Assembly (NCBI GenBank): GCA_013153235.1
Contig: JAADEU010000112.1
Span: 1-32,290, forward strand
DNA: 32,290 bases
DNA from: Aquificota bacterium
Lineage (GTDB): Bacteria; Aquificota; Aquificia; Aquificales; Hydrogenothermaceae
Direction of reading: 5' to 3'
Shown: positions 1 through 9,965 of the stretch, piece after piece
Layout of the letters: the number at the start of each line of letters is the position of its first letter
How positions within the stretch are numbered: the first letter of the stretch is position 1
Translations under genes and position numbers: made by a program
Notes under the pieces: generated by a model
Databases searched by the model: none
What the model was told of the DNA's origin: nothing
The model's input: the letters and a program-made list of their open reading frames with translations, nothing else

Positions 1-1122
1 TGTCTGGGCAGTTTCCCCTTTTATTTTTTTAAGCTGACCTTTGAATTCTTTCTGGAGGGTTTTCAGGTCTTTATTGTTTTTGACCGCTTCCTTTACTTTG
101 TTGAAGAGTTCTTCCTGTAACCTGGCTGCTTTTTCCGCCTTCAGCTTTGAAACTATTTGTGATCTGACCTTTTCTAAAGGCAGTGGTTCGGATACCTCCC
201 TGATAAATTTTATCAGGTAGTAATGCCCTTCATCTGAAACAAGGGCTATCTTTTTCTCTTTTCCAAGGAGTGGAATCTCCTGGAGAACCTTTTCAGGGAG
301 CTGTGGTTTTTTGTCGTACACAGGCTCTTCAAAAAGTTTTTTAACCCCTTTTTCTTCACTGACAGGTTTATTTTCCTTCAGTGCTTTGTAAATCTGTTTG
401 ACTTTCTGTTCTGCATTTTCCTGTCCAAGCGTCTCTATATCTATCTGGTACACGACAATCAGTTTTCCTTTTTTTCCGGCGAATTCAGAGGTGTGTTTTT
501 TATAGTATTCTTCAATTTCCTTATCCGAAGGTTTGTATTCCGGTGGTACGATTACCAGAATCTCCCCTGTTATCCTTGAGAGCTGTTTGTTTACAAATGT
601 GTCTATCTCTTCCTGGGACAGATAAAATCCAGCCCTCTGAATGGTCAGCAGATGTCGTATGGAAAGCTCCTTCCTCAGTATCTCCTCAAAGAAAGAGGGA
701 GTTAATCCTATGTTGGACAGGAATGCCAGGTATTTTTCCTTTGAAAACTGACCATTTTCTTTGAAGGCCTCTATATCAAGAAGGTAATGCTTGACTTCCT
801 CTTTTGTTGCGACCAATCCTTCTTTTTCTGCTTCCTGATAGAGGAGCTCCTGCTGTATTACGTTCCTTACCGCATCTCTGTAAATTTTCTTTTTCAGTGG
901 TGCTGTATCAATACCCTGACTTTCCATCTGGTTTGTTATGAGGTTAACCTGATAGTAAAATTCAGCCATAGGAATGTCCCTGCCGTTGACCTGGGCAATC
1001 CCCTGGATGTTTCCTGACATTTTATAAACAATCAGTGCAACAAAGGCTGTTCCTACAAAGGCAAATGTGGTGATAAAAAGTATCACCTTCATCCATTTTG
1101 ATTTTCCGATGTTAATAAACAT
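1..1122 (-). CDS. SurA/PpiD-like membrane-anchored periplasmic chaperone (3' partial)
   Basis: This is an open reading frame of 374 codons that reaches the left edge without a stop, so it is missing from the ORF track. I translated it from the ATG at 1122. The N-terminus starts MFINIGKSKW and is followed by one hydrophobic segment (about residues 11-32), a signal anchor typical of PpiD. The next part resembles the SurA_N_3 fold: a GIAQVNGRDIPMAEF stretch, then long amphipathic helices. Residues about 200-370 look like a divergent parvulin-type (PpiC) region, then a Lys/Glu-rich helical tail. The family assists folding of outer-membrane and periplasmic proteins at the inner membrane. Whether this copy has isomerase activity cannot be judged, because the parvulin region is poorly conserved. 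It lies 38 bases after the ABC ATPase stop and is probably the last visible gene of the envelope operon. The C-terminus lies outside the window. Confidence 0.75.
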   Translation of the reverse strand, partial: MFINIGKSKWMKVILFITTFAFVGTAFVALIVYKMSGNIQGIAQVNGRDIPMAEFYYQVNLITNQMESQGIDTAPLKKKIYRDAVRNVIQQELLYQEAEKEGLVATKEEVKHYLLDIEAFKENGQFSKEKYLAFLSNIGLTPSFFEEILRKELSIRHLLTIQRAGFYLSQEEIDTFVNKQLSRITGEILVIVPPEYKPSDKEIEEYYKKHTSEFAGKKGKLIVVYQIDIETLGQENAEQKVKQIYKALKENKPVSEEKGVKKLFEEPVYDKKPQLPEKVLQEIPLLGKEKKIALVSDEGHYYLIKFIREVSEPLPLEKVRSQIVSKLKAEKAARLQEELFNKVKEAVKNNKDLKTLQKEFKGQLKKIKGETAQT

Positions 1123-1160
1123 TCAGCTCCCCTTCCTGTAATTTCAGATTAATTATTTTA

Positions 1161-1841
1161 CTACAACTCCTCTACTATCAGTCCGTCCTGAATCTTTATT
1201 ATTCTGTTTGCATATGACGCAACATTTGGGTCGTGGGTTATCAGGATGATTGTCCTTCCCTCCCTGTTGAGCCTGAGAAATATCTCCATTATCTCTTTTG
1301 CAGTTTTGGAGTCCAGGGCACCTGTTGGTTCGTCTGCAAGTATAAGCTGGGGATTATTTATCAAAGCCCTTCCTATTGCCACCCTCTGTTGCTGTCCTCC
1401 GGAAAGCTGGGAAGGTTTGTTGTTTTTTCTGTCGGCAAGACCGAGCATCTCAAGGAGTTTTTCCGCTTCCTTTTCTTTTTCTGAGAAATTTTCCCTGCTG
1501 TAAACCGCCGGTACAAGCACATTTTCTATTGCGGTGAGATAGGGAATCAGGAAAAACTGCTGGAATACAAATCCGATGTACTGGTTTCTAATCTGTGCAA
1601 GCTGGTCGTCTGACATGCTGGACACATCCTGTCCAAGGAGGTAGTATTTGCCGGATGTAGGGGTGTCAAGACATCCGATAATGTTCATAAGGGTTGTTTT
1701 TCCGGAACCTGAGGCCCCCATAATAGAGATAAACTCACCTTCGTAAACTGTCAGGGTAATACCTTTTAGTGCCTCTGTTTTTATACCGGCTGTTTCGTAA
1801 ACCTTTTTTATATTCTCCAGTTTGATTATTTCTCTTTTCAT
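1161..1841 (-). CDS. MacB/LolD-type ABC transporter ATP-binding protein
   Basis: This is a 226-residue stand-alone nucleotide-binding domain. Walker A (GASGSGKTT, about residues 42-50), the signature LSGGQQQR, Walker B (LILADEPTGALDS) and the switch His (ITHDP) are all present, so it should be catalytically competent. The length and the EPTGALDS wording match the MacB/LolD/FtsE class, which powers mechanotransmission through FtsX-like permeases. The ATG overlaps the stop of the upstream adaptor gene as ATGA, implying translational coupling in the order TolC, MacA, ATPase. In true MacB proteins this domain is fused to the permease. Here it is separate, and the next gene (1-1122) is not a permease. 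The partner must therefore be encoded further left or elsewhere. The transported substrate is unknown. Confidence 0.9.
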   Translation of the reverse strand: MKREIIKLENIKKVYETAGIKTEALKGITLTVYEGEFISIMGASGSGKTTLMNIIGCLDTPTSGKYYLLGQDVSSMSDDQLAQIRNQYIGFVFQQFFLIPYLTAIENVLVPAVYSRENFSEKEKEAEKLLEMLGLADRKNNKPSQLSGGQQQRVAIGRALINNPQLILADEPTGALDSKTAKEIMEIFLRLNREGRTIILITHDPNVASYANRIIKIQDGLIVEEL

Positions 1842-3070
1842 TTAAATACCTTTGTTTTCACAGGTGCTATAAACCTGACAGCTATAACCTCCCCTTCTTT
1901 GAGGCCCTCAATGACTTCTGTGTAGTTTTCATCAATCCATCCTGTTTTTATAAATCTCTTGACAGGTTTTCCATTTTTTATCACATAAACAAACTGCTTT
2001 CCCGCCTCAAATCTTACAGCAGAGTTTGGAATAATCAGTGCGTTTTTCTTAATTCCTGCAATAATTCTGGTGTACACTGTCATCTCAGGTCTGAGATATC
2101 TGGCATACTCCTTTTTTACAGGGACTATCGCAAGGTAGTACACGATGTTCTGTTTTACCACAGGTTCAGGATAGATTTTTGTAATTTTCCCTGTAAATAT
2201 TTTGTCTGGATAGGCATCAACACTGTACTGGACAGGCTGACCGGGTTTTATTTTCCCAATGTCTGTTTCATCCACGAATATCTGAATCTCAAGTTTATCC
2301 GGTTTGAGGATTGTTACCAGTTCTGCAGCCTGCAGTCCTGCAACGAGGGTTTCGCCTTCCCTTGCCACCACATTTGCAACTATACCGTCTATCGGAGAGT
2401 AAATTTCGGTGTATGACAGTCTGATTTTTTCCTTCTCAAGTTCCTTTTCCCAGATTTTGATATCGTCCTGTGCAAGCTGTTTTTCAGTCTGGTATTCCAG
2501 CTTTAGCCTCTTGAGGGTTTCCTCAAGGGCTTTGACCTTTGCCTCTTTGGTTTTCAGTTCCCTCTGGGCCATCTCGAAATTCTCTTTGGTTGTAAATTCC
2601 TCTGCCAGAAGCTGTTTTTCCCTGTTGAATTTCCACAGTGCGTATTCGTATTCAGCCCGGGCTGACTGGAGGTTTTTCTCTGCCTCTTTTATCTTTGCAG
2701 GATAAACCTTTTCTATCTGCTGAAGTTTGTTATGGGATTTTTCCAGCTGGTACCTGATTTTTTCAATACTTTTTCTTATCTCCCTCTGGTCAATTATTGC
2801 TATCAGCTGTCCCTTTTTTACGTAATCCCCGATGTCTATGTACATCTTTTCCACGAGTCCTGTGGCCCTTGAGCCTATTTTCAGGTAAGCGTTGACCCGG
2901 GTTTTTACAATGGCAGTTGCATTTATTATGTTTCTGATTTCCCCCCTTTTGACCTTGGCGGTTTTGAGTACCTTTACCTGCTGCTTATCCGGTTTATTTT
3001 TTAACTGGTAGATGTAAAAACCTCCTCCCAGTAGGAGAAGAACTGCAATAAATATAAGGGCTTTCTTCAT
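1838..3070 (-). CDS. MacA/HlyD-family periplasmic adaptor subunit
   Basis: This 410-residue membrane-fusion protein links an inner-membrane ABC transporter to a TolC channel. It has an N-terminal membrane anchor (about residues 3-21). A half lipoyl segment (VEKMYIDIGDYVKKGQLIA) is followed by a long Lys/Glu-rich coiled-coil hairpin of about 130 residues. The second half of the lipoyl domain (YSPIDGIVANVVAREGE) comes next, then a beta-barrel region (VDETDIGKIKPGQPV) and a membrane-proximal domain. That order is standard for MacA. There is no lipobox, so anchoring is by the N-terminal helix. Its start overlaps the end of the TolC gene by 4 bases, and its stop overlaps the ATPase start by 4 bases. 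The substrate cannot be deduced; macrolide export and peptide or lipid export are both possible for the family. Confidence 0.9.
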   Translation of the reverse strand: MKKALIFIAVLLLLGGGFYIYQLKNKPDKQQVKVLKTAKVKRGEIRNIINATAIVKTRVNAYLKIGSRATGLVEKMYIDIGDYVKKGQLIAIIDQREIRKSIEKIRYQLEKSHNKLQQIEKVYPAKIKEAEKNLQSARAEYEYALWKFNREKQLLAEEFTTKENFEMAQRELKTKEAKVKALEETLKRLKLEYQTEKQLAQDDIKIWEKELEKEKIRLSYTEIYSPIDGIVANVVAREGETLVAGLQAAELVTILKPDKLEIQIFVDETDIGKIKPGQPVQYSVDAYPDKIFTGKITKIYPEPVVKQNIVYYLAIVPVKKEYARYLRPEMTVYTRIIAGIKKNALIIPNSAVRFEAGKQFVYVIKNGKPVKRFIKTGWIDENYTEVIEGLKEGEVIAVRFIAPVKTKVFK

Positions 3071-4332
3071 CTGCTGTTACCTTCCTCAGAGAGGTTTTTT
3101 ATTCCCATTTCCCTCTCCATCATGGCTCTGGTTACAGCTATGTTGAGAAGGGACTGGATGTATGTTTCTTTGGCTGAGGCCAGCGCACTTTCTGCCGTAA
3201 CCAGAGATATAATGTCTCCTTTTCCGGCCCTGTATTCCCCAAGGGCCTGTCTGTAGTTTTCCTCAGCCTCTTTTAGCAGTGTCTTTGCAACATCGAGGTT
3301 TCTGTATGCGGATTTCAGGTCCAGATAGTAGCTGTAGAGATTCAGCCGAATCTGTCTTTTCAGCTCCTGTATCCTGTACCTGTAGTATCTTTCATTTTCC
3401 TTTGAGGATAGATAATTGTAATACCTCTGCAGTCCACTGAATATGGTCCAGCTCAGGCCTATTCTTGTGACGTTGTAGCTATCTGAATCTCCGTACAGTG
3501 AGTTGTAATCCCTGTTTTCTGAGAAACTCAGGAAAACAGAAGGGGTAAAGCTAAGCATCGACTGGAGGGTTTGCATCCTGGCGGCCTTTAACTGGTAATT
3601 ATACTGCCTGAATACAGGCCTTTTGAAGGCAATTTCCTCTATGGTCTTAAAGGGTGGTATATGGTCCTTTTCGAATCTTTTCAGGTAGTCCGGTTCAGGG
3701 GAGCTGTCTGTGTCCAGAGGCAGTCCCATAAGGCTGTTAAGCTCTGCAATTGATTTTTTGTAGTTATTCTCCGCAGCCTCAAGCTGGTACCGGACATTTT
3801 CATACCTTACCTTTGCCTGTAGATAATCTGCTTTTGTAACAAGCCCCAGCCTGAGTTTCTTTTTTGCCATCTGGTAGTTTTTTTCTGCTGCCTTTAGCTG
3901 TGTTCTTCTCACATTAACAATTTCCCTGTTGGCAGCAGCCAGATAGTATGTTTTCTTTACCTGATAGATGATGTCCAGAACCGTTTCCTGAAAATCCTCT
4001 TTTCTGGAGGAAAACAGGTATTTTTTTATCCTGGTGAGCATTATGCTCTGTCCAGAGTCGTATATGTTCCATGTGATACCGATAGAATAGCTCCTTGAGA
4101 AATAATCGTCCGGCTCGTATCCAGAATATCTGGAGTATGTGTAGTTGAAGCTCACAGAAGGGAGTAGATTGCCATAACTGGAGTAGTAATCGTACCTCTG
4201 GGTCAGGAGAAAGGCCCTTTCCTGTTTTATGTATGGGTGGTTTTTGAGGGCAAGCTCCATAGCTTTATCCAGGGTAAGCCCGTAAGATATACCTGTAAAA
4301 ATAAGCAAAAAAATAAAAAACCTGTGCATCAC
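3067..4332 (-). CDS. TolC-family outer-membrane efflux channel
   Basis: The protein has about 420 residues, the usual length for the TolC/OEP family. It has a cleavable signal peptide (FFIFLLIFTGISYG), then LTLDKAMELALKNHPYIKQ, the typical first helix of OEP proteins. The pattern of long helices alternating with short strands occurs twice, including the duplicated ALGEYRAGKGDIISLVTAES type motif near the C-terminus. It should trimerise into the outer-membrane and periplasmic exit duct of the tripartite pump encoded with it. The track start is a GTG that overlaps the last base of the upstream stop. The adjacent ATG at 4329 is equally possible and gives a protein one residue shorter. Neither has a strong Shine-Dalgarno, which fits coupling to the preceding gene. 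Confidence 0.9.
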   Translation of the reverse strand: MMHRFFIFLLIFTGISYGLTLDKAMELALKNHPYIKQERAFLLTQRYDYYSSYGNLLPSVSFNYTYSRYSGYEPDDYFSRSYSIGITWNIYDSGQSIMLTRIKKYLFSSRKEDFQETVLDIIYQVKKTYYLAAANREIVNVRRTQLKAAEKNYQMAKKKLRLGLVTKADYLQAKVRYENVRYQLEAAENNYKKSIAELNSLMGLPLDTDSSPEPDYLKRFEKDHIPPFKTIEEIAFKRPVFRQYNYQLKAARMQTLQSMLSFTPSVFLSFSENRDYNSLYGDSDSYNVTRIGLSWTIFSGLQRYYNYLSSKENERYYRYRIQELKRQIRLNLYSYYLDLKSAYRNLDVAKTLLKEAEENYRQALGEYRAGKGDIISLVTAESALASAKETYIQSLLNIAVTRAMMEREMGIKNLSEEGNSR

Positions 4333-4820
4333 TATATTACGCTCTGCTCAGCAAGATTTTTTAGTTTCTCAAACTGCTCCTTTGTGAGGGCGTTCTGTAT
4401 GGTTCTGACCTCTTTAATGTTATAGACTGTCAGCTCTGCTTTTTCTTTGGCTATTTCCACAATGAGGTCCCTGATTTTCTTTGCATCCCCGCCGTTGAGA
4501 ACCAGGTCGTTTAACTGGTCTTCCTTTTCCCTGATACTTCTTGCAAGCTCAACCATCTTGCTGTAGTACTTTGAATAAAATCTGTTTATTGCCTTTAGCT
4601 GTTCATCTGTAAGACCGAGCTGATTCTTGTATTTTTTCAGTACAGGTACAAAATTGAACCTTTTTGTCAGGAAGTAGCTGTCCATCCAGCTATCATCATT
4701 GAGCTGGTCAATGGTCAGTGTGATTTCCTCCTGTTCCTGATTTTGCTGTTGCTGCTCCGTCTGGGAAAAGGCAACGGACATAGAAAGAACAAGAGACAGG
4801 AAAATCAGCAGTTTCTTCAC
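4332..4820 (-). CDS. LTxxQ-motif (Spy/CpxP-like) periplasmic protein
   Basis: This is a small secreted helical protein. Two LTxxQ motifs are visible, LTDEQLKAI in the middle and LTKEQFEKL near the C-terminus. They are separated by a charged helical region, as in Spy/CpxP/ZraP-type periplasmic chaperones and metal sensors. The track starts at a TTG (4838), but I prefer the in-frame GTG at 4820. It follows GAGG at a spacing of 9 and gives a classic signal peptide, (M)KKLLIFLSLVLSMSVAFS, in a 162-residue protein. It is the first gene of the operon with the TolC, MacA and ATPase genes and the PpiD-like chaperone, so a role in envelope stress or extrusion is a reasonable inference. The family assignment rests only on the motif pair and overall shape. 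Confidence 0.65.
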   Translation of the reverse strand: MKKLLIFLSLVLSMSVAFSQTEQQQQNQEQEEITLTIDQLNDDSWMDSYFLTKRFNFVPVLKKYKNQLGLTDEQLKAINRFYSKYYSKMVELARSIREKEDQLNDLVLNGGDAKKIRDLIVEIAKEKAELTVYNIKEVRTIQNALTKEQFEKLKNLAEQSVI

Positions 4821-4854
4821 CTTTATTAACCTCGTCAATCAGTTTGTTTTAAAA

Positions 4855-4860
4855 ATTATA
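4855..4860 (-). promoter_or_regulatory. Candidate -10 box for the envelope operon
   Basis: A perfect TATAAT occurs on the minus strand, about 35 bases upstream of the GTG start of the LTxxQ gene. The -35 region at 16-18 bp spacing is weak. It faces away from a second TATAAT at 4898-4903, so the 100-base gap reads as a divergent promoter region. Confidence 0.4.
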
Positions 4861-4873
4861 CTCCAATCACAAA

Positions 4874-4903
4874 TTAGGATTAAAGTTGATAATAGCTTAT
4901 AAT
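4874..4903 (+). promoter_or_regulatory. Candidate promoter for ileS-HU
   Basis: A perfect -10 TATAAT lies at 4898-4903, with a poor -35 (TTAGGA, 4874-4879) 18 bp upstream. The predicted transcript start, near 4910, would leave a leader of about 28 bases. That is too short for a T-box, so I see no tRNA-dependent control of ileS here. Confidence 0.4.
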
Positions 4904-4937
4904 ATTATTTTCTTAAAAATGCTGGAGGTTGAATGTC

Positions 4938-7781
4938 TTGGAATGGAAGGACACCCTGAATCTGCCTAAGACTGCTTTTCCGATGAAGGGTAATCTGCCC
5001 AATAGGGAGCCGGAGATACTGAAAAAATGGCATGAGATTAATCTGTACTCAAGGTTAAGGGAAGAGAGGAAGGGCAGGGATAAATACATCCTCCACGATG
5101 GACCTCCTTATGCAAATGGACATATACACCTCGGGCATGCCTTAAATAAAATACTGAAGGATATACTCGTTAAATACGCCTCAATGACAGGAAAGGATGC
5201 CCCTTTTGTTCCAGGCTGGGACTGTCATGGACTTCCGATAGAGCAGCAGGTGGAAAAACAGCTGAAAAGCCAGAAGATAAAGAAGGAAGAGATACCAAAG
5301 GCCCAGTTCAGAAAAATGTGCAGGGAGTATGCATCCAAATTTGTTGAGATTCAAAAAGAAGAGTTTATCAGACTGGGAATAATTGGAAACTGGGAAAAAC
5401 CATACCTCACAATGAGACCTTCATATCAGGCACAGGAAATCAGGGAACTGGGAAAGATATTTAACTCAGGTATAGCCTACAGGGGAAAGAAACCTGTTTA
5501 CTGGTGTATTTACGACAGAACCGCTGAGGCTGAGGCAGAGGTTGAGTACGCAGAGAAAAAAGACCCTTCAATTTATGTGGCCTTTGAGCTTGTAGAACCT
5601 CCAGAAGGGATAAAGGAAAAAACCTATGCTGTGATATGGACAACCACCCCCTGGACACTCCCTGCAAACCTGGGGATTATGGTGGGTCCTGATTATGATT
5701 ATGTCTTTTATAAATCAGGTGATAGGGTTTACATCATTGCCCAGGAACTACTTGAAAGTTTCAGGGAGAAGACAGGTATAGAAGGACAGGTGGTAAAAAC
5801 AGTTAAAGGCAGAGAACTTGAATTCCTTGAGTACAGACATCCGTTTATTGACAGGATTTCAAAGATTTATCTGTCTGAATTTGTGGAGCTTGGAACAGGT
5901 ACAGGGCTTGTACATATGGCACCTGGTCACGGACAGGAGGACTACATCATAGGCCAGAGATACGGTGTGGAACCGTTTGCACCTGTTGATGACAGTGGTA
6001 GATTCACAGATGAAGCCCCTGAATTTATACAGGGACTCAGGGTTTTTGATGCTAACCAGCCTATTATAGAAAAACTCCAGGAAACCGGGGCACTGCTTTA
6101 CCACGAAACGATAAAACACTCGTACCCCCACTGCTGGAGGTGTAAGAATCCTGTTATCTTCAGGGCCACACCCCAGTGGTTTATTTCCATGGATGCAATA
6201 CTTGAAAATGGGAACACCCTCAGAGGGGAAGCAATCAGAGAGATAGAGAGGGTTAAATGGATACCGGAATGGGGTGAGAATAGAATAAAATCTATGGTGG
6301 AAAACAGGCCTGACTGGTGTATATCAAGGCAGAGGAGCTGGGGTGTTCCGATAGCCGTCTTTTACTGCAAAAAATGCGGCGAGACCATAAGTGATATGGA
6401 AGTCTTTGAACATGTGGCCTCCCTTGTTGAGAATGACCCTTACGGTGCCGATATATGGTTTGAAAAAAGCCCAAAAGAGCTTTTACCTGAAGGTTTCAGA
6501 TGTCCTAAATGTGGTTCTGATGAGTTTGATAAGGAAGAAGACATACTTGATGTCTGGTTTGACTCAGGTGTTTCCCATGCTGCGGTACTGAAGGGTAACT
6601 TCTGGGAGGAACTCAGATGGCCGGCGGATATGTACCTTGAGGGCTCAGACCAGCACAGGGGATGGTTCCAGTCTTCCCTTCTGGAAGGTGTTGCTTCTTA
6701 TGGCAGGGCACCTTACGACAGTGTACTGACCCACGGTTTTATACTGGATGAAAAAGGTAGAAAGATGTCCAAATCCCTGGGTAATGTGATAGCCCCGGAA
6801 AAAGTAATAAAACAGTACGGTGCCGATATACTCAGGTTGTGGGTGGTGTCAGAAGATTACACCGAAGATATTAAAATCGGTATGAACCTCCTTAAAGGTA
6901 TTGCCGACGATTATAGAAAAATCAGAAATACGTTCAGATACTTCCTTGGAAACCTGTACGATTTTAATCCGGAAACAGACTCCGTTCCTTACGACCAGAT
7001 GCTGGAGATTGACAGATGGATGCTTTCAAGACTCCAGAGGGTCATAGACCTGTCCCACGCTTCTTACTCTAACCACAGATTCCACAGGATATACCACGAA
7101 ATAAAAAGGTTTATGATTGTTGACCTGTCTGCGATATATCTGGACATACTGAAGGACAGACTGTACGTTTACGCACCTGATAGTGTGGAAAGAAGGTCTG
7201 CACAGACTGTGCTGTACAATCTCCTGACATCCCTGGCAAAGATGCTTGCCCCTATTCTTTCGTTCACCATGGAGGAGATATGGGGATATGTCAGGGAGAT
7301 AAACACAAATGTAAGGGAAAGCATACATCTTGAGGAGATGCCTGTTCTCAATCAGGACGTGGTAAATCCGGAACTTGAAAAGATATACCAACAACTGCTA
7401 AGAATAAGGGACGATGTTTTGAAGGCTCTTGAAGAAGCAAGGAAAGAGGACATTATCAGACATCCATACGAGGCAAGGGTTATACTCAATCTTCCTGACG
7501 AGTACAGAAAACTTGTTGAAGAGAGGATAGACTGGATTAAATTTTTCTTTACCGTTTCGCAGGTGGAGCTCTCTGATAAACCAGAGGGCAGAGTGGTTAT
7601 TGAAGGGGAAAATGTGAAGGGTTCTGTGGTTGCTGTGGACAGAGCCAGAGGTGAAAAGTGTCCAAGATGCTGGATTTATGATGAATCTGTAGGTAGAGAT
7701 GGCCAGAGGGTCTGCGATAGATGTGCCAGTCAGCTTGAAAAGATGAAAATAGATATCAATCAGATAGAGGAGGTTCAATGA
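4938..7781 (+). CDS. ileS: Isoleucyl-tRNA synthetase
   Basis: This class I aminoacyl-tRNA synthetase charges tRNA-Ile in the cytoplasm. The HIGH signature appears as GHIHLGH about 55-60 residues from the start. The CP1 editing domain follows, with [13 protein letters not shown] and [17 protein letters not shown] is intact ([10 protein letters not shown], near residue 610). A C-terminal zinc finger with paired CxxC motifs (CPRCW and CDRC) marks the bacterial type. The track start at 4929 is a TTG directly abutting GGAGG, which cannot work as a spacing. The TTG at 4938 sits 9 bases after GGAGG and gives (M)[17 protein letters not shown], matching the usual IleS N-terminus, for 947 residues. The stop overlaps the HU start as ATGA. 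All catalytic motifs are present. Confidence 0.95.
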   Translation: MEWKDTLNLPKTAFPMKGNLPNREPEILKKWHEINLYSRLREERKGRDKYILHDGPPYANGHIHLGHALNKILKDILVKYASMTGKDAPFVPGWDCHGLPIEQQVEKQLKSQKIKKEEIPKAQFRKMCREYASKFVEIQKEEFIRLGIIGNWEKPYLTMRPSYQAQEIRELGKIFNSGIAYRGKKPVYWCIYDRTAEAEAEVEYAEKKDPSIYVAFELVEPPEGIKEKTYAVIWTTTPWTLPANLGIMVGPDYDYVFYKSGDRVYIIAQELLESFREKTGIEGQVVKTVKGRELEFLEYRHPFIDRISKIYLSEFVELGTGTGLVHMAPGHGQEDYIIGQRYGVEPFAPVDDSGRFTDEAPEFIQGLRVFDANQPIIEKLQETGALLYHETIKHSYPHCWRCKNPVIFRATPQWFISMDAILENGNTLRGEAIREIERVKWIPEWGENRIKSMVENRPDWCISRQRSWGVPIAVFYCKKCGETISDMEVFEHVASLVENDPYGADIWFEKSPKELLPEGFRCPKCGSDEFDKEEDILDVWFDSGVSHAAVLKGNFWEELRWPADMYLEGSDQHRGWFQSSLLEGVASYGRAPYDSVLTHGFILDEKGRKMSKSLGNVIAPEKVIKQYGADILRLWVVSEDYTEDIKIGMNLLKGIADDYRKIRNTFRYFLGNLYDFNPETDSVPYDQMLEIDRWMLSRLQRVIDLSHASYSNHRFHRIYHEIKRFMIVDLSAIYLDILKDRLYVYAPDSVERRSAQTVLYNLLTSLAKMLAPILSFTMEEIWGYVREINTNVRESIHLEEMPVLNQDVVNPELEKIYQQLLRIRDDVLKALEEARKEDIIRHPYEARVILNLPDEYRKLVEERIDWIKFFFTVSQVELSDKPEGRVVIEGENVKGSVVAVDRARGEKCPRCWIYDESVGRDGQRVCDRCASQLEKMKIDINQIEEVQ

Positions 7782-8068
7782 AAAAATCAGACCTTATTGA
7801 TGTGATTGCAGAGGAATTTCCTGAACTGGACAGGAAAACCGTGGCGAAAATTGTTAACGGTACCTTTGAGGCCATGATTGAAGGTCTGGCGGAAGGTAAG
7901 AGGATAGAAATCAGGGGTCTCGGTACATTCAGGGTAAAGTCAAGACCGGGAAAAGTTGCAAGGAATCCCCGTACAGGAGAAAAGATTCAGGTTCCACCTA
8001 AAAAGGTAGTTCATTTCAAAATCGGAAAGGTTTTGAAGGCCAGATTAAATGCAAGGGCGGAGGTTTAA
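7778..8068 (+). CDS. HU/IHF-family DNA-binding protein
   Basis: At 96 residues it has the length of HU/IHF proteins. The characteristic segment [21 protein letters not shown] carries the flexible DNA-embracing arm with its conserved RNPRTGE tip. [17 protein letters not shown] follows as the C-terminal helix. Members dimerise and bend DNA in the nucleoid. It starts inside the ileS stop (ATGA), so it is probably translated by coupling to ileS, an unusual partner for a nucleoid protein. Its TAA stop overlaps the convergent mnmG stop within the palindrome TTAA. I cannot decide from motifs whether it acts as HU or IHF. Confidence 0.93.
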   Translation: MKKSDLIDVIAEEFPELDRKTVAKIVNGTFEAMIEGLAEGKRIEIRGLGTFRVKSRPGKVARNPRTGEKIQVPPKKVVHFKIGKVLKARLNARAEV

Positions 8069-9933
8069 TCCTCCCCCACCTTTGACCTTTTCATTTTTTC
8101 AAGGTAAATCATTATTGCCGTGATGGCTGCCGGAGTAATGCCTTCGAGTCTTGCAGCATGACCGAGGGTCATAGGCTTTGCTGCAGATAGTTTCTGGACG
8201 ACCTCTTTTGTCAGTCCTGCAATTTTAGAGTAATCTATATCCTCAGGCAGTTTTATATTTTCAAGATGTCTCATCTTTTCGTTGAGTTTCCTTTCCCTCT
8301 CAAAGTACCCTGAGTATTTGACATTTATATCTATCTCTTCCCTTACATACTGGCTTTCAGGCAGTTCCACGCCTGATTCCTCCAGCTTTTTAAAGTCCAC
8401 ATCAGGCCTCTTCAGATATTCAAAGACGGTTACGGTTTTTTCTCCCACTTTTATTTTTTCCTCCCTGTACCTTTCCAGCCACCTGTTTATTTCCTTTTCC
8501 ATCTCATCTGCAAGTCTGTACTCCTCTTCCGTCAGCATTCCTATGGAATAGGCCTTTCTGTACAGTCTTAAAATCGGGTTATCCTGCCTCAGGTGTAGTC
8601 TGTACTCTGCCCTTGATGTAAACAGTCTGTATGGCTCAATAACCCCCCGTGTTGTCAGGTCATCAATCATAACCCCGATGTATCCCTCGTCCCTCCTTAT
8701 ATAGACAGGTTCCTTTCCTCTGGCCCTCAGGGCAGCATTTATTCCGGCCAGTATACCCTGTCCTGCAGCCTCCTCGTATCCTGTGGTACCGTTGAAGTTA
8801 CCTGCGTGGTAAAGCCCTTTTATTCTTTTTGTTTCAAGTGTAGGGTACAGCTCTGTTGGAGGGACTATGTCGTACTCTATTGCATATGCAGGCTTGAGCA
8901 ACACCACATTCTCAAGACCGGGGATAGACCTGTACATCTCCCACTGGACTTCTTCAGGAAGGGATGTTGAGAGGCCGTTTGGGTATATGCTTATACCATC
9001 CCGGGTCTCAGGCTCAAGCCAGACGGTATGTCTCTCTTTGTTCTCAAACTTGACAATTTTATCTTCTATGGAAGGGCAGTACCGCGGTCCTACACCTGTT
9101 ATAGCTCCGCCGTAAAGTGCCGTTCTATGGAGGTTTTCCCTTATAATCCTGTGGGTTTCAGGGGTGGTGTATGTAATATAACAGGGAATCTGTTGTTTCT
9201 GTCCCTCTCTGAACCAGTACGTACCGGCAGGTTCTGTCCAGAATGAAAACTTCGGTGGTGGCTCATCCCCTGGAGCTTCCTCCAGTCCGGAAAAATCTAT
9301 CGTCCTCTTATCAAGTCTTGCCGGGGTACCGGTTTTGAACCTCTGGAGGGGGAAACCTGCCCTTCTGTAGAACTGGGGTAGCTTATTTGCCGGTTTTTCC
9401 TCCATCCTGCCTGCAGGTATCTGCCTGTCCCCTATGTGTATTACCCCTTCAAGAAACGTTCCTGCCGTCACAACCACAGATTTGGCCTTTATCCTGATTC
9501 TGCCGTCAACCTCTACACCTTCTACCTCATTGCTGTTTTTCTTCAGGAAAATGTCTGTGGCTTCTCCTTCTATAACAGTCAGGTTCTCTGTATTTGAAAC
9601 CCTGTTTACCATGTATTTTCTATACTCTTCTTTGTCGGCCTGTGCCCGTGGGGACCTGACTGCAGGCCCTTTTCTGGTGTTCAGTGTTTTGTACTGGAGC
9701 CCTGTTGCGTCTATGGCCCTTCCCATCTCACCACCAAGGGCATCAACCTCCCTTACCACTATACCTTTGGCAATTCCACCGATTGCCGGATTACAGGGCA
9801 TAAGTCCGATTTTTTCCCTGTCCATTGTTATCAGAGCAGTTTTTGCCCCCAGTTTTGCAGCTGCCAGTGCTGCCTCAATACCGGCATGACCACCACCTAT
9901 CACAACAACATCAAACTCTGTATCGTAAATCAT
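8065..9933 (-). CDS. mnmG: tRNA uridine-5-carboxymethylaminomethyl modification enzyme MnmG
   Basis: This is the FAD-binding subunit of the MnmE-MnmG complex, which modifies wobble uridine-34 in several tRNAs. The N-terminal Rossmann motif [18 protein letters not shown] binds FAD. MnmG signatures follow: [41 protein letters not shown] and GYEEAAGQG. At 622 residues it is the normal full-length form. The start is an ATG with GAGGG 6 bases upstream. A good promoter precedes it (9966-9995). There is no MnmE gene in this window. The 3' end meets HU convergently with a 4-base overlap of stops and no room for a terminator between them. Confidence 0.96.
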   Translation of the reverse strand: MIYDTEFDVVVIGGGHAGIEAALAAAKLGAKTALITMDREKIGLMPCNPAIGGIAKGIVVREVDALGGEMGRAIDATGLQYKTLNTRKGPAVRSPRAQADKEEYRKYMVNRVSNTENLTVIEGEATDIFLKKNSNEVEGVEVDGRIRIKAKSVVVTAGTFLEGVIHIGDRQIPAGRMEEKPANKLPQFYRRAGFPLQRFKTGTPARLDKRTIDFSGLEEAPGDEPPPKFSFWTEPAGTYWFREGQKQQIPCYITYTTPETHRIIRENLHRTALYGGAITGVGPRYCPSIEDKIVKFENKERHTVWLEPETRDGISIYPNGLSTSLPEEVQWEMYRSIPGLENVVLLKPAYAIEYDIVPPTELYPTLETKRIKGLYHAGNFNGTTGYEEAAGQGILAGINAALRARGKEPVYIRRDEGYIGVMIDDLTTRGVIEPYRLFTSRAEYRLHLRQDNPILRLYRKAYSIGMLTEEEYRLADEMEKEINRWLERYREEKIKVGEKTVTVFEYLKRPDVDFKKLEESGVELPESQYVREEIDINVKYSGYFERERKLNEKMRHLENIKLPEDIDYSKIAGLTKEVVQKLSAAKPMTLGHAARLEGITPAAITAIMIYLEKMKRSKVGED

Positions 9934-9965
9934 TTACAGCCCTCATCTTTTATTGTGGAAGGAAA

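Noticed and set aside
543-1017. Two short plus-strand ORFs near the left end
   Set aside because: They are shadows of the PpiD-like gene on the minus strand, which is open to the window edge and so absent from the track.
4839-4937. T-box leader for ileS
   Set aside because: The gap is about 100 bases, and the predicted leader is only about 28 bases. No T-box sequence or specifier stem is seen.
7398-7778. 126-residue minus-strand ORF opposite ileS
   Set aside because: Antisense to the conserved C-terminal part of ileS; no ribosome site or motif.
9434-9889. 151-residue plus-strand ORF opposite mnmG
   Set aside because: Antisense shadow of the conserved FAD domain; Ser/Ala-rich without recognisable pattern.
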